From assembly GCA_046347045.1 (NCBI GenBank), contig JAXMGX010000008.1, positions 124,001 to 188,000 of the forward strand: a stretch of 64,000 nt of DNA, in the 5' to 3' direction. The stretch is from ZC4RG30 sp046347045 (GTDB taxonomy: Bacteria; Pseudomonadota; Gammaproteobacteria; Steroidobacterales; Steroidobacteraceae). This document shows positions 26,878-34,853 of the stretch, in pieces. The notes beneath the pieces are model-generated. The model saw only the letters and a program-made list of their open reading frames with translations, did no database searches and was not told the DNA's origin. Numbering within the stretch: position 1 is the stretch's first letter; every line of letters starts with the position of its first letter. The position numbers were made by a program, and so were the translations under genes.

Positions 26878-28401
26878 ATGTCCGTCGCCGCCCGAGCGCG
26901 GCGACCGCGCGCGCCGCCGTTCATCGATCCACCGGGTTACGCACGCCACCGCCCGGAAGCGACGCTTCTGTACCAGCTCGTCGAGCAGCACTATCCAGCT
27001 TTCCGGGATCCGCGGGCGGAAGCCGGCCGTCCGCTGCCAGCCTACGTGCAGGAGGAGTTCGACGCCTACCTGAAGTGCGGGAGGCTTGAAGCGGGCTTCC
27101 TGCGCGTGCGCTGCGAGCACTGCCACGCCGAGAAGCTGGTGGCCTTCAGCTGCAAGAAGCGCGGGTTCTGCCCTTCGTGCGGTGCGCGGCGCATGGCCGA
27201 GACGGCTGCGCTGCTGGCTGACGAGGTGCTGCCCGAACGCCCTTTGCGGCAATGGGTATTGTCGCTGCCGCACGCGCTGCGGTTCCTGCTCGCCACCGAT
27301 CCGGAGGCGCTCACCCTGGTGCTGGGCGTGGTGTATCGCACGATCTCGCGCCACCTGCTCCACAAAGCTGGCCTCGCGCGCAGCCGTGGCGCCACCGGCG
27401 CGGTGACGCTGGTGCAGCGCTTCGGTTCGGCGCTGAACCTGAACGTGCACTTCCACATGCTGTTTCTGGATGGCGTGTATGTGGCCGATGGTGCCGGCCA
27501 GCCGGTATTCCGTCATGTCGCAGGACCGGGCCAGAACGAGCTGCAGGCGCTCGTCGAGCAGATCGCCTCCCGCATCGGCCGTGTGCTGGAGCGGCGGGGA
27601 CTGGTCGAACGCGACATGGAGAACGCCTGGCTCAGCGGGGATGGCGAAGGTGGCCCGCTGGATGATCTGCTGGGCTCTTCGATCACCTACCGGATTGCCG
27701 TTGGCCCGAGGGCCGGGCAGAAGCTGTTCACGCTGCAGACGGTGCCACCCCGGCTGCATGGCCTTGAAGGCGATCCGAACGGGGCGGCCCGCGCCGGTGG
27801 GTTCTCGCTGCATGCCGGCATCGACATTGCGCCCCACCAGCGGCCGAAGCTCGAACGATTGTGCCGCTACGTGAGCCGCCCGCCGGTGGCCACCGAACGC
27901 ATGGCAATGACTTCATCGGGCCATGTGCGCTATGCCCTCAAGAGCCCATACCGGGACGGCACCACGCACATCGTGATCGAACCGCTGGATTTCATGGCAA
28001 GGCTGGCGGCGCTGGTGCCGCCGCCGAGAATGCACCTGACCCGGTACCACGGCGTGTTCGCCCCGCACAGCAAGCTGCGCGCGGCGGTGACACCGGCGCA
28101 TCGGGGAACGGGCGCGCCAACGCAGCCTGCCACGGGAGGCGAATCGGGCATGCCGCCAACACCGCGCCACGTGGCCATGAACTGGGCACGGCGGCTCAAG
28201 CGGGTCTTTGGCATCCAGATCGAGGGCTGCGCCCGCTGCGGCGGCAGGCTCAAGATCATCGCCAGCATCGTGGAGCCGCAGGTCATTGCCAAGATCCTGT
28301 CGCACCTGGAGAAGACCGCTCAGGAGCACTACCAGGCCGAGTTGCCGCTCGGTGCGCGGGCGCCGCCGGGGCAGGTGAGCCTGCTGGAAAGCCGAAGCTG
28401 A
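26878..28401 (+). CDS. IS91-family (HUH, Y-type) transposase
   Basis: 507 residues. The N-terminal zinc-binding domain has Cys pairs in CEHC and CPSC (residues about 78-102). The HUH nuclease domain carries LNVHFHML near residue 190, and the downstream RYVSRPP segment (about residue 330) is the usual region of the catalytic tyrosine. A second zinc-like CARCGGR motif follows near residue 450. It nicks oriIS and drives rolling-circle, one-ended transposition. The left 140 bases hold terIS and the presumed promoter; 268 bases separate the stop from the oriIS end. Confidence 0.92.
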   Translation: MSVAARARRPRAPPFIDPPGYARHRPEATLLYQLVEQHYPAFRDPRAEAGRPLPAYVQEEFDAYLKCGRLEAGFLRVRCEHCHAEKLVAFSCKKRGFCPSCGARRMAETAALLADEVLPERPLRQWVLSLPHALRFLLATDPEALTLVLGVVYRTISRHLLHKAGLARSRGATGAVTLVQRFGSALNLNVHFHMLFLDGVYVADGAGQPVFRHVAGPGQNELQALVEQIASRIGRVLERRGLVERDMENAWLSGDGEGGPLDDLLGSSITYRIAVGPRAGQKLFTLQTVPPRLHGLEGDPNGAARAGGFSLHAGIDIAPHQRPKLERLCRYVSRPPVATERMAMTSSGHVRYALKSPYRDGTTHIVIEPLDFMARLAALVPPPRMHLTRYHGVFAPHSKLRAAVTPAHRGTGAPTQPATGGESGMPPTPRHVAMNWARRLKRVFGIQIEGCARCGGRLKIIASIVEPQVIAKILSHLEKTAQEHYQAELPLGARAPPGQVSLLESRS

Positions 28402-28648
28402 GGGGCGTTTGCACTGACCGGGCACCGGGCGGGGTCGGCCCCGGGCTGCGCCGCGTTCGGGTAGAGGGCAGAGCGCGCAGATTTGCGGATGGGCAAACGG
28501 ACAGGGCAGGAGATTCAGGGGCAGGAAAGCCGTCCGGCCGGGCTGTCTGGCTGTGCAGAGTTTCCGGGTGACGGCCGTGGCCAGTGGCTGAGGCTCACAT
28601 AAGATCGACTATGCGAACTCGGCCCAAGCACGCACCGAGCAGGCAAGG

Positions 28649-28669
28649 GCGTTTGAATTTCCTATCCGC
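28649..28669 (+). other. oriIS-like end of IS copy B
   Basis: Same sequence as at 22148-22168. Read on the minus strand, it supplies the TAG that ends the interrupted FlhC-like gene. Confidence 0.75.
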
Positions 28670-29024
28670 CGTACGCTTCGCAGAATCGCTCGCCATTTTC
28701 CAGACTAGGCAAATTTTTGGCAGCCAGCGCGCCGGTCTTGGCGGGAGCCGCGCCAAGTATGCGGCAGATACCAAGGAACAAAGCCGCTTGGGAGCGTCGG
28801 CGCCGAGAGGCAAAGAACGCCTCGAATGAACTTGGCGAGGGACCGCGGAGGCGTTCGTCGGCATTGAACATCCAGCGCCGGCGCAGTGTCGCCAACTGAT
28901 CAGGAGTAAGTCCTGTCCAGTGACAGGTGGTTTGGGTGCGCGCTCCATGCGCGAGGAACCGGAAGCCCAATTGAATACGCCGGAATTGGCGTCCGATCTG
29001 GTTGTCGGTGGCGTTCATTTCCAT
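28662..29024 (-). pseudogene. FlhC-like transcriptional regulator, 3' end removed by IS copy B
   Basis: 120 residues remain. The pattern QLGFRFLAHGARTQTTCHWTGL, LRGPSPSSFEAFFAS, SQAALFLGICRILG and CEAY follows the N-terminal helical domain of FlhC (ELI-LGAR, LRGSPPP, ASMF, KAY). The frame ends where FlhC continues into its zinc-binding cysteine domain; the stop codon comes from the IS. FlhC acts with FlhD as an activator; ICEs of the SXT family use FlhCD relatives (SetCD) as master activators. It is divergent from an FlhD-like gene. ATG at 29024 has GGAG four bases upstream. Similarity is distant, so the family call is moderately sure. Confidence 0.6.
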
Positions 29025-29159
29025 ATGACTCCAGTGTGCGGCGAAGCCTGTAGCGTTCTTGGGGGGAGTATTGGGGAAAAATTCCCGGATACCTGCTAGA
29101 GAAAGCGTCTCCCCGGCCAATCAGAATTCCCTGCTTTCGCATGGCGCCGGGGATGATGA

Positions 29160-29810
29160 ATGTTGGAGGTTGAGGGACCGAGGTCGGCAGCCCAAGAGGC
29201 ACCATCGCAGCCGCGCTGGGCAGGTGCACGGAACTTGGTGCCGGTGCAGAAGTTCAATGAGCACTGCATCGAGTTGTTGAGCCAAGTGGCCGGGCGGGAC
29301 GATGTGCATTCGCCTGCCATAAGGCAGAACGTCGCCTTATGGTTGGCAATGGATACTTCAGCAGTCCGGCGCATATCGAGAACGCCGTTCGTGTTGCTGG
29401 ACATCCGATTCCAGGACAACGTGTGGTGGAGCGAAGTGGCCCACAGCCAGGGCAGGGAGCCGGGCCCGTCGGTTGCGAGCGGCCGATTGCCTTCGGATCT
29501 GTCCGGAGATCTCATGTACGAAACCCTGATGTTCTGTTGGCAAATGGTCGGCGCCAATCGGACTGTGGCTCAGACTTCGTTTGGGATGTCACCGTCCGTT
29601 GTTGATCTGATTTCAGAGCTGACGCCGCAGGATGTGCGCGGCATTGCCGGGCGGCAGTCGTCGGCGGTGCAGATTCGGTGGGACACAAATATCCGCTTTT
29701 GGCAGGAGTTGCTTCAAGCTGCGTTGTCTGCGGATGACGCGCGCCTTGCTGCACTTCAACTGCACGCCAAGCTCCTACTGGTGGGCGGGCTAGTACACGC
29801 GTTAGATTGA
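29160..29810 (+). CDS. FlhD-like protein with two tandem FlhD-type units
   Basis: 216 residues. The C-terminal half (LMYETLMFCWQMVGANRTV ... FGMSPSVVDLISELTP ... IRWDTNIRFWQELL) resembles FlhD (SYLLLAQRLI ... LGINEEMANTLGALTL ... FRFD). The N-terminal half repeats the scheme (CIELLSQVAG ... LAMDTSAVRRISRTP ... IRFQDNVWWSEV), suggesting an internal duplication of the FlhD fold. I infer a regulator pairing with the FlhC-like product next door to control the element, as SetCD do in SXT. ATG 29160 is the first start, but a GTG near 29237 would also fit. No motility genes are nearby. Confidence 0.5.
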   Translation: MLEVEGPRSAAQEAPSQPRWAGARNLVPVQKFNEHCIELLSQVAGRDDVHSPAIRQNVALWLAMDTSAVRRISRTPFVLLDIRFQDNVWWSEVAHSQGREPGPSVASGRLPSDLSGDLMYETLMFCWQMVGANRTVAQTSFGMSPSVVDLISELTPQDVRGIAGRQSSAVQIRWDTNIRFWQELLQAALSADDARLAALQLHAKLLLVGGLVHALD

Positions 29811-30002
29811 AAGTCATACAGGCAGGCACCCAAGCTGCTATCGTCGCTTCCATCAACGCGCAATCAGTGCAACCGTCGACCGGTGGCTGTATGGCGGCCC
29901 ACCTCTGCGGATTCCGGATGTCAAGGTTCATGCAACTCCATCGCTTCGCGGTCTAGCGTGTACGTGGCTGATTCCTTCGACGATTTCTTCCTTTTCCGCG
30001 CC

Positions 30003-31235
30003 TCATCTTTGTCGAGGCAACAGCAAGCGCTCGGCGGCTTCGATGCCGGAAGCCCACGCGCCGTGCAGCGTGCCGTAGAAATTGACTGAGCAGGCCTCGC
30101 CAGCGAATTGCAGTTGGGGCGACACCGGCGTGGCGAGGTCTTCTCGGCTATGGGCGAAACCTGGTCTCGCCACCGAATAGGACCCGAGCGAGTACAGGTC
30201 GCCTCCCCATGCTGTGCTGAGAGAGGCTCCCAGCTCTCGCATCATGTCGCTGCCGAACAGCCGTACTAGTTCTTCGCGTGCGAACTGTACCAGCGCGCCG
30301 CGCCGCTCCAATTCTTGGGCGAGTGACCCGCCGAAGTACGCCATCAGCAGGGGTTGGTCGGCGACGTTTACCATCCAGTGGCAGGTGCGCGAGGTCGAGG
30401 CTGTGCCAAGGAATTGGCGCGAACGGTCATCGGGGAATAGGCCGCGCTCGATGCGGAAGTACACTTTGTTGGCGACGCCGAGCGGCAGGTTGGCAAAGGC
30501 CTCCTCGTAGCGTGGTGGTAGCAACGGATGGAAGTTGATCGCACCACGAGCCAGTACCGAGGTTGGGACAGTGACGATTACGCTATTGGCCTCGATGCGG
30601 CCAGCGCTGGAATCGACGCGGACGACGTTGCCGGACCAGTCAATGGCTGTGACCATAGTGCCGAGTTGCACTGGCAGCGCGTGCGCAGCCGCAGCGACTA
30701 CCGCTCCTAGTCCTTCGCGCACTGCCCAGTCGTGGCGGGATTCGGCGGAGCGGGTCAGATCCAGCGTGGAGACCTGTTGGGTCTCTGCGCCTACCGCCCA
30801 GTTCATTACTGCATCGAACCGCGGTCGGAAGTCATCCTCTGGCAATACGTCAGAGAGGGGCACGTCTTGGCCGGCCTCCGCTGCGGCTTCGACAGCTTGC
30901 CGGTAGCGGTCATAGCCAGCGATAACCGCGTCATGCTCGGGTTCGCTCGGTGCGCGCGCGCCTATGTGGGCGCCCGGACCCCAGCCCGGGTCACGACGCA
31001 GAATGTGGAAACCCAGTGTTTCAGCCAATCCCGTCCAAGCATTGGCCTCGGCAAAATGCAACCAGGCGGCTCCTAAGTCAGCCGGTACGCCCAGCGACTG
31101 ATCCACCACTGCGCGACCCCCAACGCGCTGTCGCGCTTCTAGCAGCAAGATGCGCCGGCCAGCACCGACGAGCCGTCTTGCCGCGGCGATGCCTGCTGCG
31201 CCAGCGCCAATGATCACCGTATCGAATCGAGCCAT
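30003..31235 (-). CDS. Flavin-containing amine oxidase family protein
   Basis: 410 residues. The FAD-binding GAGAAGIAAARRLVGAG motif sits at residues 11-27, with LLLEARQRVGGRA after it and the C-terminal FAD contact QFAGEACSVNFYGTLHGAWASG. This is the monoamine/polyamine oxidase build. It would oxidise an amine or a related substrate in the cytoplasm; no signal peptide is seen. It is divergent from transaldolase and shares an intergenic region that contains the palindrome CGGACAATATTGTCCG; TACAAT about nine bases before its ATG is a likely -10. Substrate not readable. Confidence 0.85.
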   Translation of the reverse strand: MARFDTVIIGAGAAGIAAARRLVGAGRRILLLEARQRVGGRAVVDQSLGVPADLGAAWLHFAEANAWTGLAETLGFHILRRDPGWGPGAHIGARAPSEPEHDAVIAGYDRYRQAVEAAAEAGQDVPLSDVLPEDDFRPRFDAVMNWAVGAETQQVSTLDLTRSAESRHDWAVREGLGAVVAAAAHALPVQLGTMVTAIDWSGNVVRVDSSAGRIEANSVIVTVPTSVLARGAINFHPLLPPRYEEAFANLPLGVANKVYFRIERGLFPDDRSRQFLGTASTSRTCHWMVNVADQPLLMAYFGGSLAQELERRGALVQFAREELVRLFGSDMMRELGASLSTAWGGDLYSLGSYSVARPGFAHSREDLATPVSPQLQFAGEACSVNFYGTLHGAWASGIEAAERLLLPRQR

Positions 31236-31258
31236 GGATTCACTATTGTAGCATAGAC

Positions 31259-31289
31259 TTGATATTAACGGACAATATTGTCCGATTAT
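31259..31289. promoter_or_regulatory. Divergent promoter with perfect 16-bp palindrome
   Basis: CGGACAATATTGTCCG at 31269-31284 is a perfect palindrome. TTGATA (31259-31264) lies before it and GATTAT (31284-31289) after it on the plus strand, with a rather long 19-base spacer. On the minus strand a TACAAT box serves the amine oxidase. A variant, GGACGTTAATGTCC, occurs at 34773-34786 in the same module, which supports a common regulator. Confidence 0.7.
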
Positions 31290-31382
31290 GAGAACTTCCA
31301 GTGGCGTCGATTACTATTGGACGAGCACAGATATGCTGCGAGGGTTTGTACTGAACAAAGCGCGATGGGGATTGATGTGGCG

Positions 31383-32339
31383 ATGCAACTGGATTCACTG
31401 AAGCGCTGGTCGGTCATCGTTGCCGATACCGGCGACCTGGACGCCATCGAACGCTTCCTGCCGCAGGACGCCACGACCAATCCCAGCCTCATCCTGGCTG
31501 CGGCGCGCAACCCGAAATACCGCCCGCTGGTCGACGCGGCGCTGGCCACGGTGGCGGACATCCGCGACCAGGAAGTGCGCGCGGAGCGGCTGGTGGAGGA
31601 ACTGTTCGTCGCCATCGGCCGGCGCATCCTGGAGCTGGTGCCGGGGCGCGTTTCCACGGAGGTCGATGCGCGGCTGTCCTTCGATGTCGAGGCCACCGAA
31701 CGCAAGGCGCGGCGCTTCATCGAGCTCTACGAGCGCGCCGGCATTGCGCGCGAGCGGGTGCTGGTGAAAGTGGCGGCCACCTGGGAGGGCATCGCCGCCG
31801 CGGCGCGGCTGGAGCGCGAGGGCATCCACTGCAACCTGACGCTGCTGTTCAGCTTCGCCCAGGCCGTGGCCTGCGCGGATGCGGGGGTGACCCTGATCTC
31901 GCCGTTCGTCGGCCGCATCTACGACTGGTATCGCGCGCAGCGTGGCGGCGCGGACATTCCTCCGGCGGAGGATCCCGGCGTGGCTTCGGTGACCCGCATC
32001 TACCAGTACTACAAGAAGTTCGGCTACCCGACGCAGGTGATGGGCGCGAGCTTCCGCCGCAGCGCGCAGATACTCGACCTGGCTGGCTGCGACCTGCTGA
32101 CCATCAGCCCCGAACTGCTAGGCGAGTTGCGGGCGACTGAGGGAGAAGTGCCGCAGCGCCTGTCGGTTGCGGCGGCGCAGGCAATGGACCTGCAGCGGCT
32201 GGCGCTGGACGAGGCGCGCTTCCGCTGGCTGCACAATGAGGACGCGATGGCCACGGAGAAGCTGGCCGATGGCATCCGCCGTTTCGATGCCGACGGGCGC
32301 AAACTCGTGGAGTTTGCATTTGGGCTTTCTGGCTGCTGA
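31383..32339 (+). CDS. tal: Transaldolase (TalB type)
   Basis: 318 residues, the TalB length. Motifs are VIVADTGDLDAI, PQDATTNPSLIL (catalytic Asp), VLVKVAATWEGI with the Schiff-base Lys, NLTLLFSF and ISPFVGRIYDWYR. It exchanges a dihydroxyacetone unit between fructose-6-P or sedoheptulose-7-P and aldose phosphates. ATG 31383 matches the family start; an ATG at 31365 adds six residues. Coding sequence is strikingly GC-rich at third positions compared with the flanking pldA, ackA and amine oxidase genes. Function fits the phosphoketolase pathway encoded downstream in this element. Confidence 0.93.
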   Translation: MQLDSLKRWSVIVADTGDLDAIERFLPQDATTNPSLILAAARNPKYRPLVDAALATVADIRDQEVRAERLVEELFVAIGRRILELVPGRVSTEVDARLSFDVEATERKARRFIELYERAGIARERVLVKVAATWEGIAAAARLEREGIHCNLTLLFSFAQAVACADAGVTLISPFVGRIYDWYRAQRGGADIPPAEDPGVASVTRIYQYYKKFGYPTQVMGASFRRSAQILDLAGCDLLTISPELLGELRATEGEVPQRLSVAAAQAMDLQRLALDEARFRWLHNEDAMATEKLADGIRRFDADGRKLVEFAFGLSGC

Positions 32340-32353
32340 GTGCCGACTTGGCT

Positions 32354-33487
32354 CTACAGTGCTACGGCGATGCCAAGTCGTAGTTGCGAGCGCAGTTTGC
32401 GATTGTAGTCGAGCAGGCTCTCGCCGTAGCCGCTGAAGTACTGCAGCAGTACCCAACCAGAAAGGTTGCTTCCGCCGGAGCGGGACAGCGGATATGACAG
32501 ATTCAACTCGACGCTGCCGAAATGGTCTGTGCCTTGGCGCAGTGTAGCCCAGAAGTTCCAGCTACTCTTGCTCCCATATCCCAAGGCGAGATCGACATAG
32601 CCGCGGTGGCGGTAGATATCGTGCTGTTCTGTGCTGACGTAAGTGGAGATCAGTGGTGCGACGAAAAATCGCTTGCCGAGTGGATCACCAACCATCAGCG
32701 TCGGCCTCGCGTAGATCATATTCAGGCTACGTGAATCCTCGCCGCTCTTGCCGTTTGACTCGTGCCCGAAGCCGGTCTCGATACCAAAATGCCACAATCC
32801 GTCTCGGCTGCCCCCAAGGTTGTAGTCCGCGTAGAACAGGCGTGGGCGATAGCTGGAGTCGCGGAATGGAGCAGAAGTCTCGTGCAGGTCCCACAGGGAA
32901 GTCTGCGAGTAGCCGAGGTACAAATTGTCCAGTACCGGAATCCGGCGCACCAGCGAACTGTGGCTGTCGAACAACTGGAAGCGGAAGCTTATCTGGAATT
33001 TCGCATTTAGACCCCCATCACCTCCGGCAATAAAATACACAGGCTCGTATACGGATACCGCTAGCGGTGGTGGTTCGGCGGTTGGCGAATCCAGAACCTG
33101 CAGTAGCAGGGGCCGAGCCGGCAGATTTGAGGGAGTCAGCACAATGCTGCCGAAGAAACTACTGGGTAGCGGGCCAATGTAGTCGCGGCTGAGGAACTCT
33201 CCGGGAACTAGTGTGAGTTTCTCGATTCCTCCGTCTCCGCTGGTGCGGGTCAGCGTCATCTGGCGGATCTTTGCGCCTATCGCGACTTCTGCTTGTAATT
33301 CTTTCGGCAATTCGGTCGTCTGAGGTGTCGGCCCGGAATTTGTCACGGTAACGCGGATAGTGAGCGGTGCATGTGGCCGCAGATCTGTCGTCGGAGAGGA
33401 CAGCAGGATGTCGGCGCGCGAGGTGCCCGACAGGGCCAGTACCATTACCATGAGGGTTGGGGTGATGTACGGGTGTCGGGTTCTCAT
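32354..33487 (-). CDS. pldA: Outer-membrane phospholipase A with N-terminal extension
   Basis: 377 residues with signal peptide (TPTLMVMVLALSGTSRA). The OMPLA signature is clear: LYLGYSQTSLWDLHETSAPF and GHESNGKSGEDSRSLN with catalytic His242, Ser244 and Asn256, the same relative spacing as E. coli His142/Ser144/Asn156. It hydrolyses phospholipids in the outer membrane after dimerisation. About 100 extra residues precede the barrel and read as an immunoglobulin-like beta domain (LTIRVTVTNSGPTPQTTEL). The ATG overlaps the ackA stop (ATGA), so it is translationally coupled to acetate kinase, an odd pairing. Confidence 0.88.
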   Translation of the reverse strand: MRTRHPYITPTLMVMVLALSGTSRADILLSSPTTDLRPHAPLTIRVTVTNSGPTPQTTELPKELQAEVAIGAKIRQMTLTRTSGDGGIEKLTLVPGEFLSRDYIGPLPSSFFGSIVLTPSNLPARPLLLQVLDSPTAEPPPLAVSVYEPVYFIAGGDGGLNAKFQISFRFQLFDSHSSLVRRIPVLDNLYLGYSQTSLWDLHETSAPFRDSSYRPRLFYADYNLGGSRDGLWHFGIETGFGHESNGKSGEDSRSLNMIYARPTLMVGDPLGKRFFVAPLISTYVSTEQHDIYRHRGYVDLALGYGSKSSWNFWATLRQGTDHFGSVELNLSYPLSRSGGSNLSGWVLLQYFSGYGESLLDYNRKLRSQLRLGIAVAL

Positions 33488-34698
33488 GTGCTGAGTAGGG
33501 CAGCGGCATGCCGCGCGGCAATCCACTCCTCGTTGGTTGGTTCCACAGCTACGGTCACCCGACTATTGGGCGTGGAAATTATCGGCTGACTCGCAATATT
33601 CGCCGGCTCGTCGAGTCGCACACCCAGCCACGCGAGTTCGGCGCATATCCGGCGGCGGATCTCGGTGTTGTGCTCGCCGATACCGGCAGTGAAGACTAAG
33701 AGATCCACCCCGCCCAGCACGGCCACCAATGCGCCGATCTCGCGCAGCAGGCGCCGGACATACAGCTTCAATGCGGCCCGCACGCGCTCACCGACCTCGT
33801 CGTCCCGATGCTCGTGTTGCAGTAGCACGCGTGGGTCGGCAGAGATGCCCGAGATTCCGAGCAGTCCGGATTCGTGGTACAGCGCATGACTAACTCGCTC
33901 TAGGCTCCACTTCTCGACCTCCATCAGGTAGATCACGGCGCCTGGATCGAGCGTTCCGCAGCGAGTTCCCATCATCAATCCGTCGAGAGCAGAGAATCCC
34001 ATCGTAGTGCCGACGCTACGTAGGTCCCGAATTGCACACAGACTGGCGCCGTTCCCCAAGTGGGCAGCGATGACACGGCTCCAAGCAAGGGAGCCGTGTC
34101 TTTCTGGCAATACACTGGCGAGATACTCGTAGGAAAGTCCGTGGAAGCCATAGCGACGCACTCCGCGCTGCCAGGCAACCCAAGGCAGCGGTAGCATCTG
34201 TTCCTCTGGTGGCAAGTCCTGGTGGAAGCCTGTATCAAAGCAGGCGATCTGCGGAAGATCCGAGAGGTCCAAGAGTATCTCGATGGCCTCCAGCGCAAAG
34301 GGTTGGTGAAGTGGTGCGAGCGGTATCAAACCACGCAAGTCCCTAAGCACCACAGCATCTATACGCACGGGTGCCGAGTACCGACCTCCTCCATGAACTA
34401 CACGGTGCGCTACAGCTCGTAAGCGCCTTCCCGCCAGTTGCATGCTGACGCGTTCGCGGATTCGTTCAAGTGCTGAGTGGTAGGGTTGGGTTCCGCCGGC
34501 CGGGAGCAGAACGGCGGCGTGGCTGTCTTCCTCGAGAACCTGTGCAGCGCTCATGATTTCCCGGATCTGCCCTTTCCACGCTGGCGCTCGCGAAACGTGT
34601 AGCTTGGCGGTTTCGAACAACGCGAATTTGATGCTAGATGATCCGCAATTGAGAACTAGGATCAGGTCGTCCGGCGCGGTGTTGCTTTCAGTATTCAT
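33484..34698 (-). CDS. ackA: Acetate kinase
   Basis: 404 residues. ASKHA-fold motifs are LNCGSSSIKFALFE at residues about 14-27, AHRVVHGGG (substrate Arg), FDTGFHQDLPPEE and TAGIGEHNTEIRRR. It converts acetyl phosphate and ADP to acetate and ATP. ATG 34698 (MNTESNTAPDDLILV) follows GAGGAAGGG-type sequence on the minus strand and is preferred over an upstream in-frame start. The module's phosphoketolase supplies its substrate. A promoter with the spacer palindrome lies about 80 bases upstream, shared divergently with the outer-membrane factor gene. Confidence 0.93.
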   Translation of the reverse strand: MNTESNTAPDDLILVLNCGSSSIKFALFETAKLHVSRAPAWKGQIREIMSAAQVLEEDSHAAVLLPAGGTQPYHSALERIRERVSMQLAGRRLRAVAHRVVHGGGRYSAPVRIDAVVLRDLRGLIPLAPLHQPFALEAIEILLDLSDLPQIACFDTGFHQDLPPEEQMLPLPWVAWQRGVRRYGFHGLSYEYLASVLPERHGSLAWSRVIAAHLGNGASLCAIRDLRSVGTTMGFSALDGLMMGTRCGTLDPGAVIYLMEVEKWSLERVSHALYHESGLLGISGISADPRVLLQHEHRDDEVGERVRAALKLYVRRLLREIGALVAVLGGVDLLVFTAGIGEHNTEIRRRICAELAWLGVRLDEPANIASQPIISTPNSRVTVAVEPTNEEWIAARHAAALLST

Positions 34699-34764
34699 GA
34701 GGAAGGGTGGTTGCGCTCTCAGTAGATATCTCAATTGGCTATCGGATTCACCCAATGTCATTCA

Positions 34765-34793
34765 TTGTAAACGGACGTTAATGTCCATATAAT
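34765..34793. promoter_or_regulatory. Promoter with operator palindrome in its spacer
   Basis: TTGTAA (34765-34770), 17-base spacer, TATAAT (34788-34793) faces the exporter operon. The spacer contains GGACGTTAATGTCC (34773-34786), palindromic with one mismatch. On the minus strand TACAAT lies on the other side for ackA. This geometry is typical of repressor sites. A further CAACA-N9-TGTTG repeat enclosing TGTCCG lies at 34826-34844. Confidence 0.75.
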
Positions 34794-34853
34794 AGCAAAA
34801 GATTAGGGCGGATGATTTGGACTACCAACAATGTCCGACTGTTGTGAGCGGGA

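Larger units (their letters stand above)
26738..28669 (+). mobile_element. IS91/ISCR-like rolling-circle element, copy B (intact)
   Basis: 1932 bases from the shared left end (CTAACAGAACAAG) to the oriIS end, with an intact transposase. Direct orientation relative to copy A, 4.6 kb away. The left end interrupts a GNAT gene and the right end interrupts an FlhC-like gene, and the lost gene parts are not found opposite. That fits rolling-circle transposition or recombination between copies, not a simple insertion. Confidence 0.9.

Noticed and set aside
22161..28669. GAAC or CAAG target tetramers expected next to the IS91-type oriIS ends
   Set aside because: None of the three right flanks begins with such a tetramer; the family call rests on the transposase and oriIS likeness instead.
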